Source: Nocardia terpenica (GTDB lineage Bacteria; Actinomycetota; Actinomycetes; Mycobacteriales; Mycobacteriaceae). From it: a stretch of DNA of 64,000 bases. The stretch spans positions 1,674,001 through 1,738,000 of the forward strand of contig NZ_JABMCZ010000003.1 of assembly GCF_013186535.1 (NCBI RefSeq). Direction: 5' to 3'. The notes under the pieces were generated by a model that searched no databases, was not told the origin of the DNA, and worked only from the letters and a program-made list of their open reading frames with translations. Shown piece by piece: positions 1-9,705 of the stretch. The position numbers and the translations under genes were made by a program. Within the stretch, counting starts at the first letter, position 1. Each line of letters starts with the position of its first letter.

Positions 1-408
1 ATGCAGTGCGGCGGAAAGATTCTGGAAGGTGGCCCCGGTGCCGTGGGTGCCCGTGGCCGTCGCGCCCGCGACGGTCTGCACGTCGATGTCGCCCAGGTTC
101 GGGAAGGCCAGGCCGATCGGGTGCAGGGCATTGCTGAGCGCGTTGAGCGTGGCCCCGGCCTCCACCCGGACCAGTCCGCTGGCCCGGTCCACCCGCTGGA
201 TGTGATCGAGCTCCGACAGCCGCAGCAGCAGACCGTCGGTGAGCACGGTGTCGGTGAAGGAATGACCGGCACCGGCGACCCGGACCGTGCGACCGGTGGC
301 CTCGGCGCCCGCGAGCAGGGCGGCCACCTCCTCGACCGTGCGCGGCACGGCGATCTCGGCCGGTGTGCACTGCTGATCTCCGGCCCAGTTCCGCCACGAG
401 TTGGTCAT
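1..408 (-). CDS. Sugar-lactone oxidase/dehydrogenase, FAD-binding domain (partial)
   Basis: The first 136 codons of a gene that runs off the left edge. The translation has the FAD-binding pattern of the gulonolactone/arabinono-lactone oxidase family: VAGAGHSF near residue 45 and ATATGTHGTG near residue 122, the second forming part of the FAD pyrophosphate-binding region. The nearest characterised relative I recall is mycobacterial Rv1771 (L-gulono-1,4-lactone dehydrogenase). The family oxidises aldonolactones with FAD. Translation begins at ATG 408. The substrate domain lies outside the window, so the exact substrate is not known. Confidence 0.85.
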   Translation of the reverse strand, partial: MTNSWRNWAGDQQCTPAEIAVPRTVEEVAALLAGAEATGRTVRVAGAGHSFTDTVLTDGLLLRLSELDHIQRVDRASGLVRVEAGATLNALSNALHPIGLAFPNLGDIDVQTVAGATATGTHGTGATFQNLSAALH

Positions 409-588
409 GTGTCCAACATAGGCGATGCCTGTGACCCGCGCTACCGAACGTGCGCGTTGAAAATCACGAAATGCGCACTGTGAGTAGCGTCTCGCGCATC
501 GAATGAGCACCGATCGCGCGATTCGGCCACATGGGTGGCGCGGCGGGGCATGTCAGAGGGATTGACGCGCCGATCGCTCGGTCGCGGG

Positions 589-1263
589 CTATCGCTTGCG
601 CGCGGCGAACACGGCGGCCTTCGCGCAGTCCACGTCGTCATCCGCCATGGGCGGGACCGTAAGCGCTTGTCGCGGAATGCTGTCGGAGCGGACGCCGTCC
701 AGCACGATGGCCATGTAGCGCCGCCACACCTCGGGGTTCACCGGCCGGGCGAAGGCGGCGATGGACTCGACCATGTTGACCATGGAGAAGAAGTCGGTGG
801 CCGTGATGCCCTCGCGCAGCACCCCGGCCGCATGCGCGCGGTTCATGAGCGCGGCCATCGACGGCTGGATTCGGCTGCGCACCGAGGCGAAGCGCTCCAT
901 CGGATCGGGCAGCTCCAGCAGGACCTCGCTGAAGCCGCGGTTGGCGGACATGTGGGTGCAGCAGTAGTCGAACAGCTCGCTGAACCCGGCCCAGACGTCG
1001 GGATTGCGGCAGGCCGCCTCCGTCGCCTCGGCCATCTCGGCGACGCTGCGGTCGAAGACCTCGACGATCAACTCCTGCTTGTTCGCGAAGCGGCGATACA
1101 CCGTCCCCACGCCCACCCCGGCGGCCTCGGCGACATCGTCGAGGGTGACCTCCAGCCCGCGTTCGGCGAACAGATCGCGTGCGGCCTCGATGATGCGGCG
1201 TTGGTTGCGTGCGGCGTCGGCGCGCAAACGGCGAGGTCGCGACACTGTCGTGGCGTGATTCAC
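589..1263 (-). CDS. TetR-family transcriptional repressor
   Basis: 224 aa with a GTG start. The N-terminal HTH is typical of TetR: residues about 18-63 hold RIIEAARDLFAERG, then LDDVAEAAGVGVGTVYRRF and a lysine-rich segment. The C-terminal part is a helical ligand-sensing domain. It is divergent from the DHA2-type exporter at 1391, the usual arrangement for a local drug-responsive repressor. Two palindromes of identical design lie in the 127-bp gap and are the obvious operator candidates. The ligand is unknown. GTG 1263 is taken as the start because no in-frame ATG lies upstream. Confidence 0.88.
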   Translation of the reverse strand: MNHATTVSRPRRLRADAARNQRRIIEAARDLFAERGLEVTLDDVAEAAGVGVGTVYRRFANKQELIVEVFDRSVAEMAEATEAACRNPDVWAGFSELFDYCCTHMSANRGFSEVLLELPDPMERFASVRSRIQPSMAALMNRAHAAGVLREGITATDFFSMVNMVESIAAFARPVNPEVWRRYMAIVLDGVRSDSIPRQALTVPPMADDDVDCAKAAVFAARKR

Positions 1264-1293
1264 ACCCCCATGCTAACAAGCATCGGGATTAAC

Positions 1294-1352
1294 CGGAGGC
1301 GTTATCTCCGTTATGGTGGTAGCTTCTTGATCAAGCGGAGAAACCTCCTCCG
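1294..1352. promoter_or_regulatory. Paired palindromic operators in the TetR/MFS gap
   Basis: Two inverted repeats have the same layout, CGGAG-N7-CTCCG, at 1294-1310 and 1336-1352. Each is flanked by AAC/AAG on the left and GTT on the right. Their centres are 42 bp apart, close to four helical turns, so bound dimers would lie on the same face of the DNA. A lone half-site (CCTCCG) follows near 1372. They most likely bind the divergent TetR protein and control both genes; this is inferred from position and symmetry. Confidence 0.65.
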
Positions 1353-1390
1353 TTTACGTACCCGTAACGAGCCTCCGGATTAGGGGACCC

Positions 1391-2893
1391 ATGACTACCG
1401 CGATCGACCTCGAAAAGAAGACGGCGAAACCGCCGTCATCAGCGGGCCGGCGTGGCTCGCATGCCCTGCGCTGGTGGGTGCTCGCCGTCCTCGGCGTGGC
1501 CCAGCTGATGGTCGTGCTCGATGCGACCGTTGTGAATATCGCACTGCCGCAGGCACAACACGCCCTCGGCTTCTCCAACGCCGACCGCCAGTGGGTGGTC
1601 ACCGGTTACGCGCTCGCCTTCGGCAGCCTGCTGCTGCTGGGCGGGCGCCTGAGCGACCTGTTCGGGCGACGTAACACGTTCATCATCGGCCTGGTCGGCT
1701 TCGCCGCCGCCTCCGCCGTGGGCGGCGCCGCCAACGGCTTCGAAATGCTCGTCGCCGCGCGTGTCGCGCAGGGTGTCTTCGGTGCGCTGCTGGCCCCGGC
1801 CGCGCTGTCGCTGCTGACGGTCACCTTCACCCAGCCGTCCGAGCGGGCCAAGGCGTTCGGCATCTTCGGTGCGGTCGCCGGTACCGGTGGCGCGCTCGGC
1901 CTGCTGCTGGGCGGTGCGCTCACCGAGTGGGCCTCGTGGCGCTGGGTAATGTATGTCAACCTGGTCTTCGCCGCCGTCGCGCTGGTGGGCGCGGTGCTGC
2001 TGCTGGCCAAGCACACCACGACCGTGCGGCCCAGGCTCGACATCCCCGGCACCATCACGGTCAGCGCCGCGCTGTTCGGGATCGTGTACGGCTTCTCGCA
2101 CGCCGAATCGCACGGCTGGTCCAACGGGGTCACCCTGGCCTTCCTGATCGGCGGCGCGGTGCTGCTCGCGGTGTTCGCGTGGCTGGAGACCCGGGTCGCG
2201 CACCCGCTGCTGCCGCTGCGCGTGGTGCTGGACCGCACCCGCGGCGCCTCCTACATGACCGTCTTCGTGATGGGCATCGGGATGTTCGCGATCTTCCTGT
2301 TCCTCACCTACTACATGCAGCTGACGCTCGGGTACTCGCCGATCCGCACCGGCGTGGCGTTCCTGCCGATGGTCGCGGCCATGATCCTGTCCTCGACCAC
2401 CGTGCCGTCGTTCCTGCTGCCGAAGGTCGGCCCGAAGGTGACCGTGGCCGCGGGCTTCCTGGTCGGCGCGGCCGGTATGGCCTGGCTGACCCGGATCGGC
2501 CTGGACACCGGCTACGCCACCCACATCCTGCCCGCGCTGATCCTGCTGGGCCTGGGCCTCGGTGGCGCGATGTCGACCGCCTTCCAGGGCTCGACCGCCG
2601 GTGTGCACCACGACGACGCGGGCGTCGCCTCGGCGATGGTCAACACCAGCCAGCAGGTCGGCGGCTCGATCGGCACCGCCCTACTGAGCACCATCGCCTC
2701 CTCGGCCGCGACGAACTACCTGTCCACCCGGCAGCCGATCCCGATCGCCATCGCGCAGTCGGCAATCGAGAGCTACACCACCAGCTTCTGGTGGGCCACC
2801 GCGATCTTCGTGATCGGCGCCGCCCTCGCCGCAATACTCATGCCCAACACGGTCCCGGCCCCCGCCGAGGGCGAGCCGGTACTGGCCCACTGA
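1391..2893 (+). CDS. DHA2-family (14-TMS) MFS drug/proton antiporter
   Basis: 500 aa with alternating hydrophobic segments across the whole length, as in the EmrB/QacA family. Family motifs are visible: LDATVVNIALPQ in TM1, GRLSDLFGRRN (motif A) in the TM2-3 loop, and an antiporter-type glycine-rich segment near residue 160 (GAVAGTGGALGLLLGG). It should export hydrophobic drugs or a metabolite using the proton gradient. An AGGGGA ribosome site precedes ATG 1391. It is divergent from the TetR gene and probably repressed by it. A strong terminator follows. The substrate cannot be told from sequence. Confidence 0.92.
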   Translation: MTTAIDLEKKTAKPPSSAGRRGSHALRWWVLAVLGVAQLMVVLDATVVNIALPQAQHALGFSNADRQWVVTGYALAFGSLLLLGGRLSDLFGRRNTFIIGLVGFAAASAVGGAANGFEMLVAARVAQGVFGALLAPAALSLLTVTFTQPSERAKAFGIFGAVAGTGGALGLLLGGALTEWASWRWVMYVNLVFAAVALVGAVLLLAKHTTTVRPRLDIPGTITVSAALFGIVYGFSHAESHGWSNGVTLAFLIGGAVLLAVFAWLETRVAHPLLPLRVVLDRTRGASYMTVFVMGIGMFAIFLFLTYYMQLTLGYSPIRTGVAFLPMVAAMILSSTTVPSFLLPKVGPKVTVAAGFLVGAAGMAWLTRIGLDTGYATHILPALILLGLGLGGAMSTAFQGSTAGVHHDDAGVASAMVNTSQQVGGSIGTALLSTIASSAATNYLSTRQPIPIAIAQSAIESYTTSFWWATAIFVIGAALAAILMPNTVPAPAEGEPVLAH

Positions 2894-2920
2894 GTCTGGT
2901 TGGTAAACAAGCGAATACGA

Positions 2921-2956
2921 GGTGCGCCCCCTTCCTTTCGGGGAAGGGGGCGCACC
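2921..2956 (+). terminator. Rho-independent-type hairpin after the MFS gene
   Basis: A perfect 15-bp stem (2921-2935 with 2942-2956) closes a 6-nt loop, 28 bp after the MFS stop. There is only a short T-containing stretch (CTTTGT) after it, common for actinobacterial terminators. Confidence 0.85.
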
Positions 2957-2964
2957 TTTGTCAT

Positions 2965-3126
2965 CCCGGCGCGTTTCTCTCTGTCGTCCGGGCGTGTGCT
3001 TCTCTCTGTTGTCCGGGCGTGTGCTTCTCTCTGTTGTCCCGGCGTGCGTTTCCCTCTGTCGTCTCGGTGCGCGTTTCTCTCTGTCGTCTCGGTGCGTGCT
3101 TCTCTCCGTCGCCCCGGCGCGCCTCT
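2965..3126. repeat. 25-bp tandem repeat tract
   Basis: The core CTCTCTGT recurs with exact 25-bp spacing at 2977, 3002, 3027, 3052 (CCCTCTGT), 3077 and 3102 (CTCTCCGT). The remainder of each unit is a GC-rich TCGTCCCGGCGTGCGTTT-like segment with scattered changes. There are about six to seven units between two convergent genes. No ORF spans it convincingly. It resembles a minisatellite/VNTR locus rather than a CRISPR because there are no unique spacers. Confidence 0.85.
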
Positions 3127-3132
3127 CTCCTA

Positions 3133-3159
3133 GATCCCGGCGTGCTTTTGGCCGGGATC
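3133..3159 (-). terminator. Hairpin at the end of the lipase gene
   Basis: A 9-bp stem, GATCCCGGC (3133-3141) with GCCGGGATC (3151-3159), starts at the stop codon of the minus-strand lipase. On that strand the loop contains CAAAAG. It is a plausible terminator for that gene. Confidence 0.6.
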
Positions 3160-4402
3160 AGCAGTTGCTAGGGGCCGGGAGTCCGGCGAAGCGGTCGGCG
3201 AGGTAGCCGTAGGCGTTGGCGGCGCCGGGGGCGATGGCGGTGCCGTGGTCTGCGCCGGGGATGAGATCGAAGAGGACTCGGTCGCCCGCGGCGCAGTAGC
3301 GGCCCGCGACGTCGCGGGCCAGCCAGGGGTTGACCTGGTCGGCGGTGCCCGCCCACTGGTAGAGGGGAGCGCGGGGGACGCCGGGGTAGGTTTCCAGGCT
3401 GTTCTCGTGCAGGACCTGGATCTGCGCGTCGGTGACGTCATCGATGCTGCCGGTGAGGAAGTCGAAGAAGCTGTGGTTGGCACCGGCACTGATGATCTCG
3501 CTGGTGCACGCGTTGGCGAGCCGGGCGCGCAGCTCCTGACCGGCCGGAGTCAGCTGGTGGTCCAGCGACATGACCGACGGGTACTCGCGCTCGAGTCCGA
3601 CCGCGGCGGCGAAGCCGAGGCCGAACAGCGGGCTGGGGGCGCGGCCCACGTCCAGGGCCAGCTTGCCGATGTTCACCGGGACCCCGCCCATGGCCACGCC
3701 GACGATCGGCAGCTCCGGCGCGTACTCCGGGGCCAGCGCGGCCGCGAACCCGGTCGCCATGCCGCCGCCGGAGTAACCGGCCATGCCCACGGGGCTGTCG
3801 CCCAGTCCGGCCGGGCCGAATCGCTTCACCGCGCGGATCCCGTCCAGGGTCAATCGGCCGCCGAGCCGGGCCGCGCCGTACGCGCTGGTCGGCCCGAGAT
3901 GGTCGGGCACCGCCACCGCCCATCCGCGCGCCAGCAGCAGATTCAGCGCCGGCGCCTCCTGCAGCGAGCCGTCGAACAGGCTGTGCGACGGCGCACATTG
4001 CAGCCCAAGGGAATTCACGAATGGCTGATACGACACCAGGGGGCGGTTCGCGCCGACACCGCCGGGCACCAGCAGCGTCGTCACGGCCGCGATGGGCTGG
4101 TCGGCGGAATTACTCGACCGAAACAGCAATTGCCAGGCGACCGCCCCCGGATAGCCACCCGCGGGCACTTGGCGGCTGCGCACCACATCGCCGGGTTGGT
4201 AGTCGCCGATATTGGGCGGGGCCGCGTAGAACCCATCCGGATCGGGCAGCGGATATATCGCCGCATGGGCGGGCGCCCCGCCGAGCCCGGATGTCAGAAT
4301 CGCGGTCGTCGCGGCTGCCACAACTATTGCGATACGGCGTAATTCGCATTGTTTCCGCCGCTCACCGTGCCGAGATCTGCAGAGAACCCGAGGTAGGGTC
4401 AT
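3158..4402 (-). CDS. Secreted lipase, secretory-lipase (LIP) family
   Basis: 414 aa alpha/beta hydrolase. A Sec-type signal peptide is visible: RR followed by a hydrophobic stretch at residues 25-41 and a likely cleavage after AHA, near residue 47. The nucleophile elbow is GYSGGG with Ser near 211, and the catalytic His is probably in GADHGTA near residue 386. The length and overall pattern match the Candida-type/actinobacterial secretory lipases that hydrolyse acylglycerols outside the cell. ATG 4402 is preferred to upstream in-frame codons because AGGAG lies six bases before it. A catalytically dead relative lies at 29805 in the secretion locus. Confidence 0.88.
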   Translation of the reverse strand: MTLPRVLCRSRHGERRKQCELRRIAIVVAAATTAILTSGLGGAPAHAAIYPLPDPDGFYAAPPNIGDYQPGDVVRSRQVPAGGYPGAVAWQLLFRSSNSADQPIAAVTTLLVPGGVGANRPLVSYQPFVNSLGLQCAPSHSLFDGSLQEAPALNLLLARGWAVAVPDHLGPTSAYGAARLGGRLTLDGIRAVKRFGPAGLGDSPVGMAGYSGGGMATGFAAALAPEYAPELPIVGVAMGGVPVNIGKLALDVGRAPSPLFGLGFAAAVGLEREYPSVMSLDHQLTPAGQELRARLANACTSEIISAGANHSFFDFLTGSIDDVTDAQIQVLHENSLETYPGVPRAPLYQWAGTADQVNPWLARDVAGRYCAAGDRVLFDLIPGADHGTAIAPGAANAYGYLADRFAGLPAPSNC

Positions 4403-4802
4403 CGTCACTCCTGTGTTCCCGCCGGTACCGCGAGGTGCCGTGCTTGATGTGGGGTGAAGCCGGATGTCCTGTTGTCCCATCGGGTTTCGGCACCGGGTCC
4501 GGGTGCGCCGGTGGGGCCCTCCGCCGCGGTGGCCCCGCCTCGAGCGGACGCTCGCCGATACGGCCGCAGCTGTCTGTCGCGGTATCAAATACTACGCTCG
4601 AGCAAATTTCGAGCAAAAGATATTGGGTCGAGTAATTACACCAGCATCGGCGGCGCGCACCCGAGCACCGCGCCGCAATGCCGACCCCGCCGCCCGCTGA
4701 CACGGCGCAGGACAGGGGGCGGTTCCGCCCGGAACCGCCGGTAGGGGTCGCTGGCGGTTAGCATGACCGGATGGGTTTCGCTCTCGGCACGAGGTTGAGC
4801 AG
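4403..4802. other. Intergenic region, no gene recognised
   Basis: The divergent region between the lipase and the crcB remnant. It holds a locally AT-richer patch (4575-4640) with a repeated TCGAGCAAA (near 4599 and 4610), which could carry promoters. An 11-codon ORF starts at ATG 4771 and ends by overlapping GTG 4803, so it may couple translation into the next frame. Confidence 0.4.
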
Positions 4803-5192
4803 GTGAGTCCGCGAGCCGGCGCCCGGGCGACGGAGCCCTCGGCGCCGCCGATCGCCGCGCCCGGCGACGGACGCGGCACGCCGCTGCGCTCCGGCGTGAG
4901 TATATGGCTGCCGCAAGCGAATCCGATTCTCCGGACCACCGTCGTCACCAATGCCTCCGGCGGTTCGGCGATCGGCGTCCCGATGGTTCGCGGCGCGGGG
5001 TCGCGGGTCGCGCACCGGCTGCTGCGGTCGTTTCCCGGCGCGAGTGTGCTGGATGGTTTCGCGACCTTCTCCGCGCGGTCCGCGAAGGTTCGTAAACTGC
5101 TCGAATCGGATGCGAAACGTACCGCACGCGGATATTTCGGGGGACGGTGGACACCAGGGACGGCACGACGATTGGGGGCAGGTGATGAGTGA
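4803..5192 (+). pseudogene. Decayed CrcB/FluC fluoride-channel remnant
   Basis: A 129-aa frame aligns by eye with actinobacterial CrcB from end to end. VTNASGGSAIGVPMV corresponds to the usual INVSGxxxIGVLMV helix, AHRLLRSFPGASVLDGFATFS to the HRLLRPFLGTGVLGGFTTFST signature, and a C-terminal segment starting RTA follows. The hydrophobic character is largely gone: charged and polar residues interrupt every former membrane helix, so a working channel is unlikely. In mycobacteria and relatives two crcB genes, a DUF190 gene and pgm lie together, and the same order survives here. The frame overlaps the DUF190 start by 8 bp. It could be a diverged soluble paralogue rather than a dead gene. Confidence 0.6.
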
Positions 5193-5589
5193 GGAAGCGG
5201 CGGATCCCGTCGTTCGTATCGTCACGGAAGCCGATGCGTGGCAGCCCGATCCGCGGTGGCGGACGGCGGCACGGCTGACCGTGCTGCTGGGCGAGGACGA
5301 CCACTGGAAGCACCGTCCGCGCTATCACGAGATCGTGCGGCGGGCCCGGGACTGCGGACTGGCCGGAGCGAGCGTGTGGCGCGGCGTCGAGGGCTACGGC
5401 GTGTCCTCGCGTATCCATACCACCCGGATGCTCGACCTGGCCGAGAACTTACCGGTCATGGTCATGATCATCGACGATGCCGAGCTGCTACGCGATTTCG
5501 TCGCCCGCAACGCCGAACTCTTCGACACCGGGACCGTGGCGTTATCGCCGGTGCAGGTGTGGCACCCGCAGGCCGGGGAGAACCGATGA
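5185..5589 (+). CDS. DUF190 (PII-like) protein
   Basis: 134 aa. The segment LTVLLGEDDHWKHRPRYHEIVRRARDCGLAGASVWRGVEGYG is characteristic of DUF190/UPF0166 proteins, which have a PII-like fold. Here the glycine-rich turn AGASVWRGVEGYG and the closing VxMIIDD strand are both present. The family is commonly linked to crcB and thought to be regulatory, but its ligand is not settled. GGGGGCAGGTG lies just before ATG 5185. The gene sits between two crcB remnants, so its usual partner appears to have been lost. Confidence 0.85.
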   Translation: MSEEAADPVVRIVTEADAWQPDPRWRTAARLTVLLGEDDHWKHRPRYHEIVRRARDCGLAGASVWRGVEGYGVSSRIHTTRMLDLAENLPVMVMIIDDAELLRDFVARNAELFDTGTVALSPVQVWHPQAGENR

Positions 5590-5723
5590 CGCCTCCGGCG
5601 GATCGTGCGATGTCGGTGCGATTCGATACGGTATTCCCCCTGGGCACCTTCGTGGTCGGCGTCGCGACGGGCATGACCGCGGCCTACGCCGGTGCGTGCG
5701 GTGTGCAGTGGGTGTGGCCGTGA
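5586..5723 (+). pseudogene. Truncated second crcB fragment
   Basis: A 45-codon ORF whose ATG overlaps the DUF190 stop (ATGA). It contains DTVFPLGTFVVGVATG, which resembles the FPWGTFxVNVxGS helix of CrcB, then ends after about one membrane helix. Full-length CrcB is about 120-130 aa with four helices, so three quarters are missing. The asparagine of the usual NVxGS motif is replaced by glycine. It sits where the second crcB of the pair is normally found. Confidence 0.5.
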
Positions 5724-5770
5724 TCCTGATGACGAGCCGGACGCAGTCGATACGGAAAGGAGGCCCGAGC

Positions 5771-7408
<1,638 letters not shown>

Positions 7409-8406
7409 GGCTTCGGGTGGGTGGTGCTGTCCGGGGTGCGGTCTCGGTGCCGGGTTCAGGTGCAACTGCGGTGTGAGCGAGCGGCTTTGTTGCGTGCTGT
7501 CGATGGGTCGAGTGTCTGGTGTAGGTGCGGGCGGTGGGGTTTGTGGGCGTGCGCTGGGGCGGTAGGGCTTCGGGTGGGTGGCTCTGTTCGAGTGCGGTCT
7601 CGGTGCCGGGTTCGGGCGCAACTGCGGTGTGAGCGAGCGGCTTTGTTGCGTGCTGTCGATGGGTCGAGTGTCTGGTGTAGATGCGGGCGGTGGGGAGGTT
7701 GTAGGGCGTGCGCTGGGGCAGTGGTGCTGCGTGTGAGCGACCGGCTTGGTTGCGTGCTGTCGACGGGCTCGAGTATCTGCCAGTGGGTGCTGGCTCTGAC
7801 GGTGGAGGTCGTGGGCACGTTGGGGCGGTAGCGTTGCGTGTGGGTGGTGCTGTCCGAGGCGCGTTCTCGATGTCTGGCCGGGTGCACCGGCGATGTGAGC
7901 GAACCGCCTGGCTGCGTGCCGCCGATGGGCTCGAGTATTTGGTGTAGGTGCGGGTCGTGGCAGAGGAGGCCGTAGGGCTCGGGCGGTGGCGTTGCGGGTG
8001 GGTGGCACTGTCCGAGTTGCATTTTCGAGGTCGGGCGCGACGCCTCTGTGAGCGAACGGTTTGGCTGTGTGCTGTTGATGGGCTCGAGTACCTGGTGTAG
8101 GTGCGGGCGGTGGAGGTCGCGGGGCGCGGGCTCGAGCAGTAGCGCTGTGCGTGGGCGGCGCCCTTCGAGGTGCATTCTTGTTGCCCGGTTCGGGCGGACC
8201 GGCGGTGTGAGCGGACAGTCTGGCTGCGTGTCGGCGATGCGGGGGTGAGGGCCGAGCGGGTGGGTGTGCTGCGGTGGGTGGGTGGTCGTCTTTATGCCGA
8301 GCAAGCAGGTCTCGGTGTGCGGGAAAACGACTCCGGTTGCTGGGTGGGGCGGAAATACTTGCGGGTGGTATGGGTTGTGGTCAGGTGTGAGTGAACGGCG
8401 TGCGGG
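7409..8406. repeat. Diverged ~155-bp intergenic repeats
   Basis: There is no credible gene here. A block beginning GTGTGAGCGA and running about 70 bp (to a GTAGGTGCGGGCGGTGG-like end) recurs at about 7471, 7627, 7731, 7893, 8046 and 8205. Spacings are 156, 104, 162, 153 and 159 bp. The first two copies are nearly identical and later copies are more diverged; the sixth is truncated. The segments between carry CGGTAGGGCTTCGGGTGG-like sequence. On the minus strand this gives long low-complexity open frames that are artefacts. The array fills the gap between pgm and the next MFS gene. Confidence 0.75.
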
Positions 8407-9630
8407 ATGAGTGGACGCAGACCCGGGCAATTGCCCGTCGAGATCTGGATGTTGCTGGGGGCGGAGTTTCTGATCGCCGTCGGGTTCGGGTTGGTGGCGC
8501 CGGTGCTGCCGCAGTACGCGCGCAGCTTCGGGGTGGGGGTGGCGGCGGCCTCGGCGATCGTCAGCGCGTTCGCGCTCATGCGCCTGGTGTTCGCCCCCGT
8601 CAGCGGGCGGTTGGTGCAGAGGCTGGGGGAGCGGCCGGTGTATCTGAGCGGTGTGCTCGTCGTGGCGCTGTCCACCGGGGCGAGTGCGCTGGCGCAGAGC
8701 TACTGGGAGCTGATCGTGCTGCGGTCGCTCGGCGGGATCGGGTCGACCATGTTCACCGTGTCGTCGCTGGGGCTGGTGATTCGGCTGTCGCCGCCTGGGC
8801 AGCGCGGCCGGGTGTCCGGGCTGTGGGCGACGAACTTTCTCATCGGCTCGCTGGCCGGTCCGCTGATCGGCGGAGTGCTGGCCGGATTCGGGCTGCGGGT
8901 GCCGTTCGTCATCTACGCGCTGGCGCTGCTGGCCGCGACCGCCGTCGTCTATTGGAGCCTGCGGAACTCGACGCTGGCCGCGCCCGAGAAACCCGGCACG
9001 CTGCGGGTGATGACATTCCGCCAGGCGCTGAACCGCTCGGCGTACCGCGCCGTGCTGTGGTCCAACTTCGCCAACGGCGCCGCGGTGTACGGGGTGCGCA
9101 TGGCGCTGGTGCCGCTGCTGGTGGTGGACGTGCTCGGGCAGTCGCGCGGCGAGGCGGGAGTGGCGCTGACGGTGTTCGCCGCCGGTAACGCCGCGGTGTT
9201 GTTCGCCTCGGGACGATGGTCGGATCGGTTGGGGCGCAAGCCGTTTCTGATCACGGGCACGCTGGTGTGCGCGGTCGGCACGGTCGCGCTGGGGGCCGCG
9301 CCGAACCTGGGCTGGCTGCTGGCGGCGTCGTTCGTGGCCGGGCTGGGCTCGGGCATGTTCACCCCGGCCCAGCAGGCCACGGTGGCCGACGTGATCGGGC
9401 CCGACGCGCGCGGCGGACCGGTGCTGGCCGGATTCCAGATGGCCGCCGACCTGGGTACGGTGCTCGGGCCGATCGTGGTCGGCATGCTGGCACAGCGGGT
9501 GTCGTTCGGTGTGGCGTTGACGGTGACCGGCGCCCTGCTGGCGATCGCCGCCGTGTGCTGGCTGGTGGTGCCCGAGCCGCTGCGGCGGCACGCGCCCGTC
9601 GACGCCGGTGCGCGCGCGGCCGACGCCTGA
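8407..9630 (+). CDS. MFS transporter, DHA1-like (12 TMS)
   Basis: 407 aa with about twelve hydrophobic segments in two halves. Motifs: APVLPQYARSFG after TM1, GRLVQRLGERPVYL (motif A-like) in the first half and GRWSDRLGRKPFL in the second half, with LRSLGGIGSTMF in TM4. These features fit a drug or metabolite efflux permease of the DHA1 group. ATG 8407 starts the protein; upstream is the repeat array, so a promoter must lie in or next to it. The substrate is not known. Confidence 0.9.
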   Translation: MSGRRPGQLPVEIWMLLGAEFLIAVGFGLVAPVLPQYARSFGVGVAAASAIVSAFALMRLVFAPVSGRLVQRLGERPVYLSGVLVVALSTGASALAQSYWELIVLRSLGGIGSTMFTVSSLGLVIRLSPPGQRGRVSGLWATNFLIGSLAGPLIGGVLAGFGLRVPFVIYALALLAATAVVYWSLRNSTLAAPEKPGTLRVMTFRQALNRSAYRAVLWSNFANGAAVYGVRMALVPLLVVDVLGQSRGEAGVALTVFAAGNAAVLFASGRWSDRLGRKPFLITGTLVCAVGTVALGAAPNLGWLLAASFVAGLGSGMFTPAQQATVADVIGPDARGGPVLAGFQMAADLGTVLGPIVVGMLAQRVSFGVALTVTGALLAIAAVCWLVVPEPLRRHAPVDAGARAADA

Positions 9631-9705
9631 CGCCGCGCCGCATTCCCGGCCGGTACGCCCGTGTCGAATCGCGGTGGTGGCCGGTGCTTTGGCAGAGTGG
9701 GGGCC

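Noticed and set aside
2965..3126. Possible CRISPR array
   Set aside because: The 25-bp units follow each other directly without unique spacers, and no cas genes are present.
7471..8210. Possible CRISPR or tRNA-like array in the ~155-bp repeats
   Set aside because: The units are too long and diverged, spacers are not unique-length, and no tRNA folds are seen.
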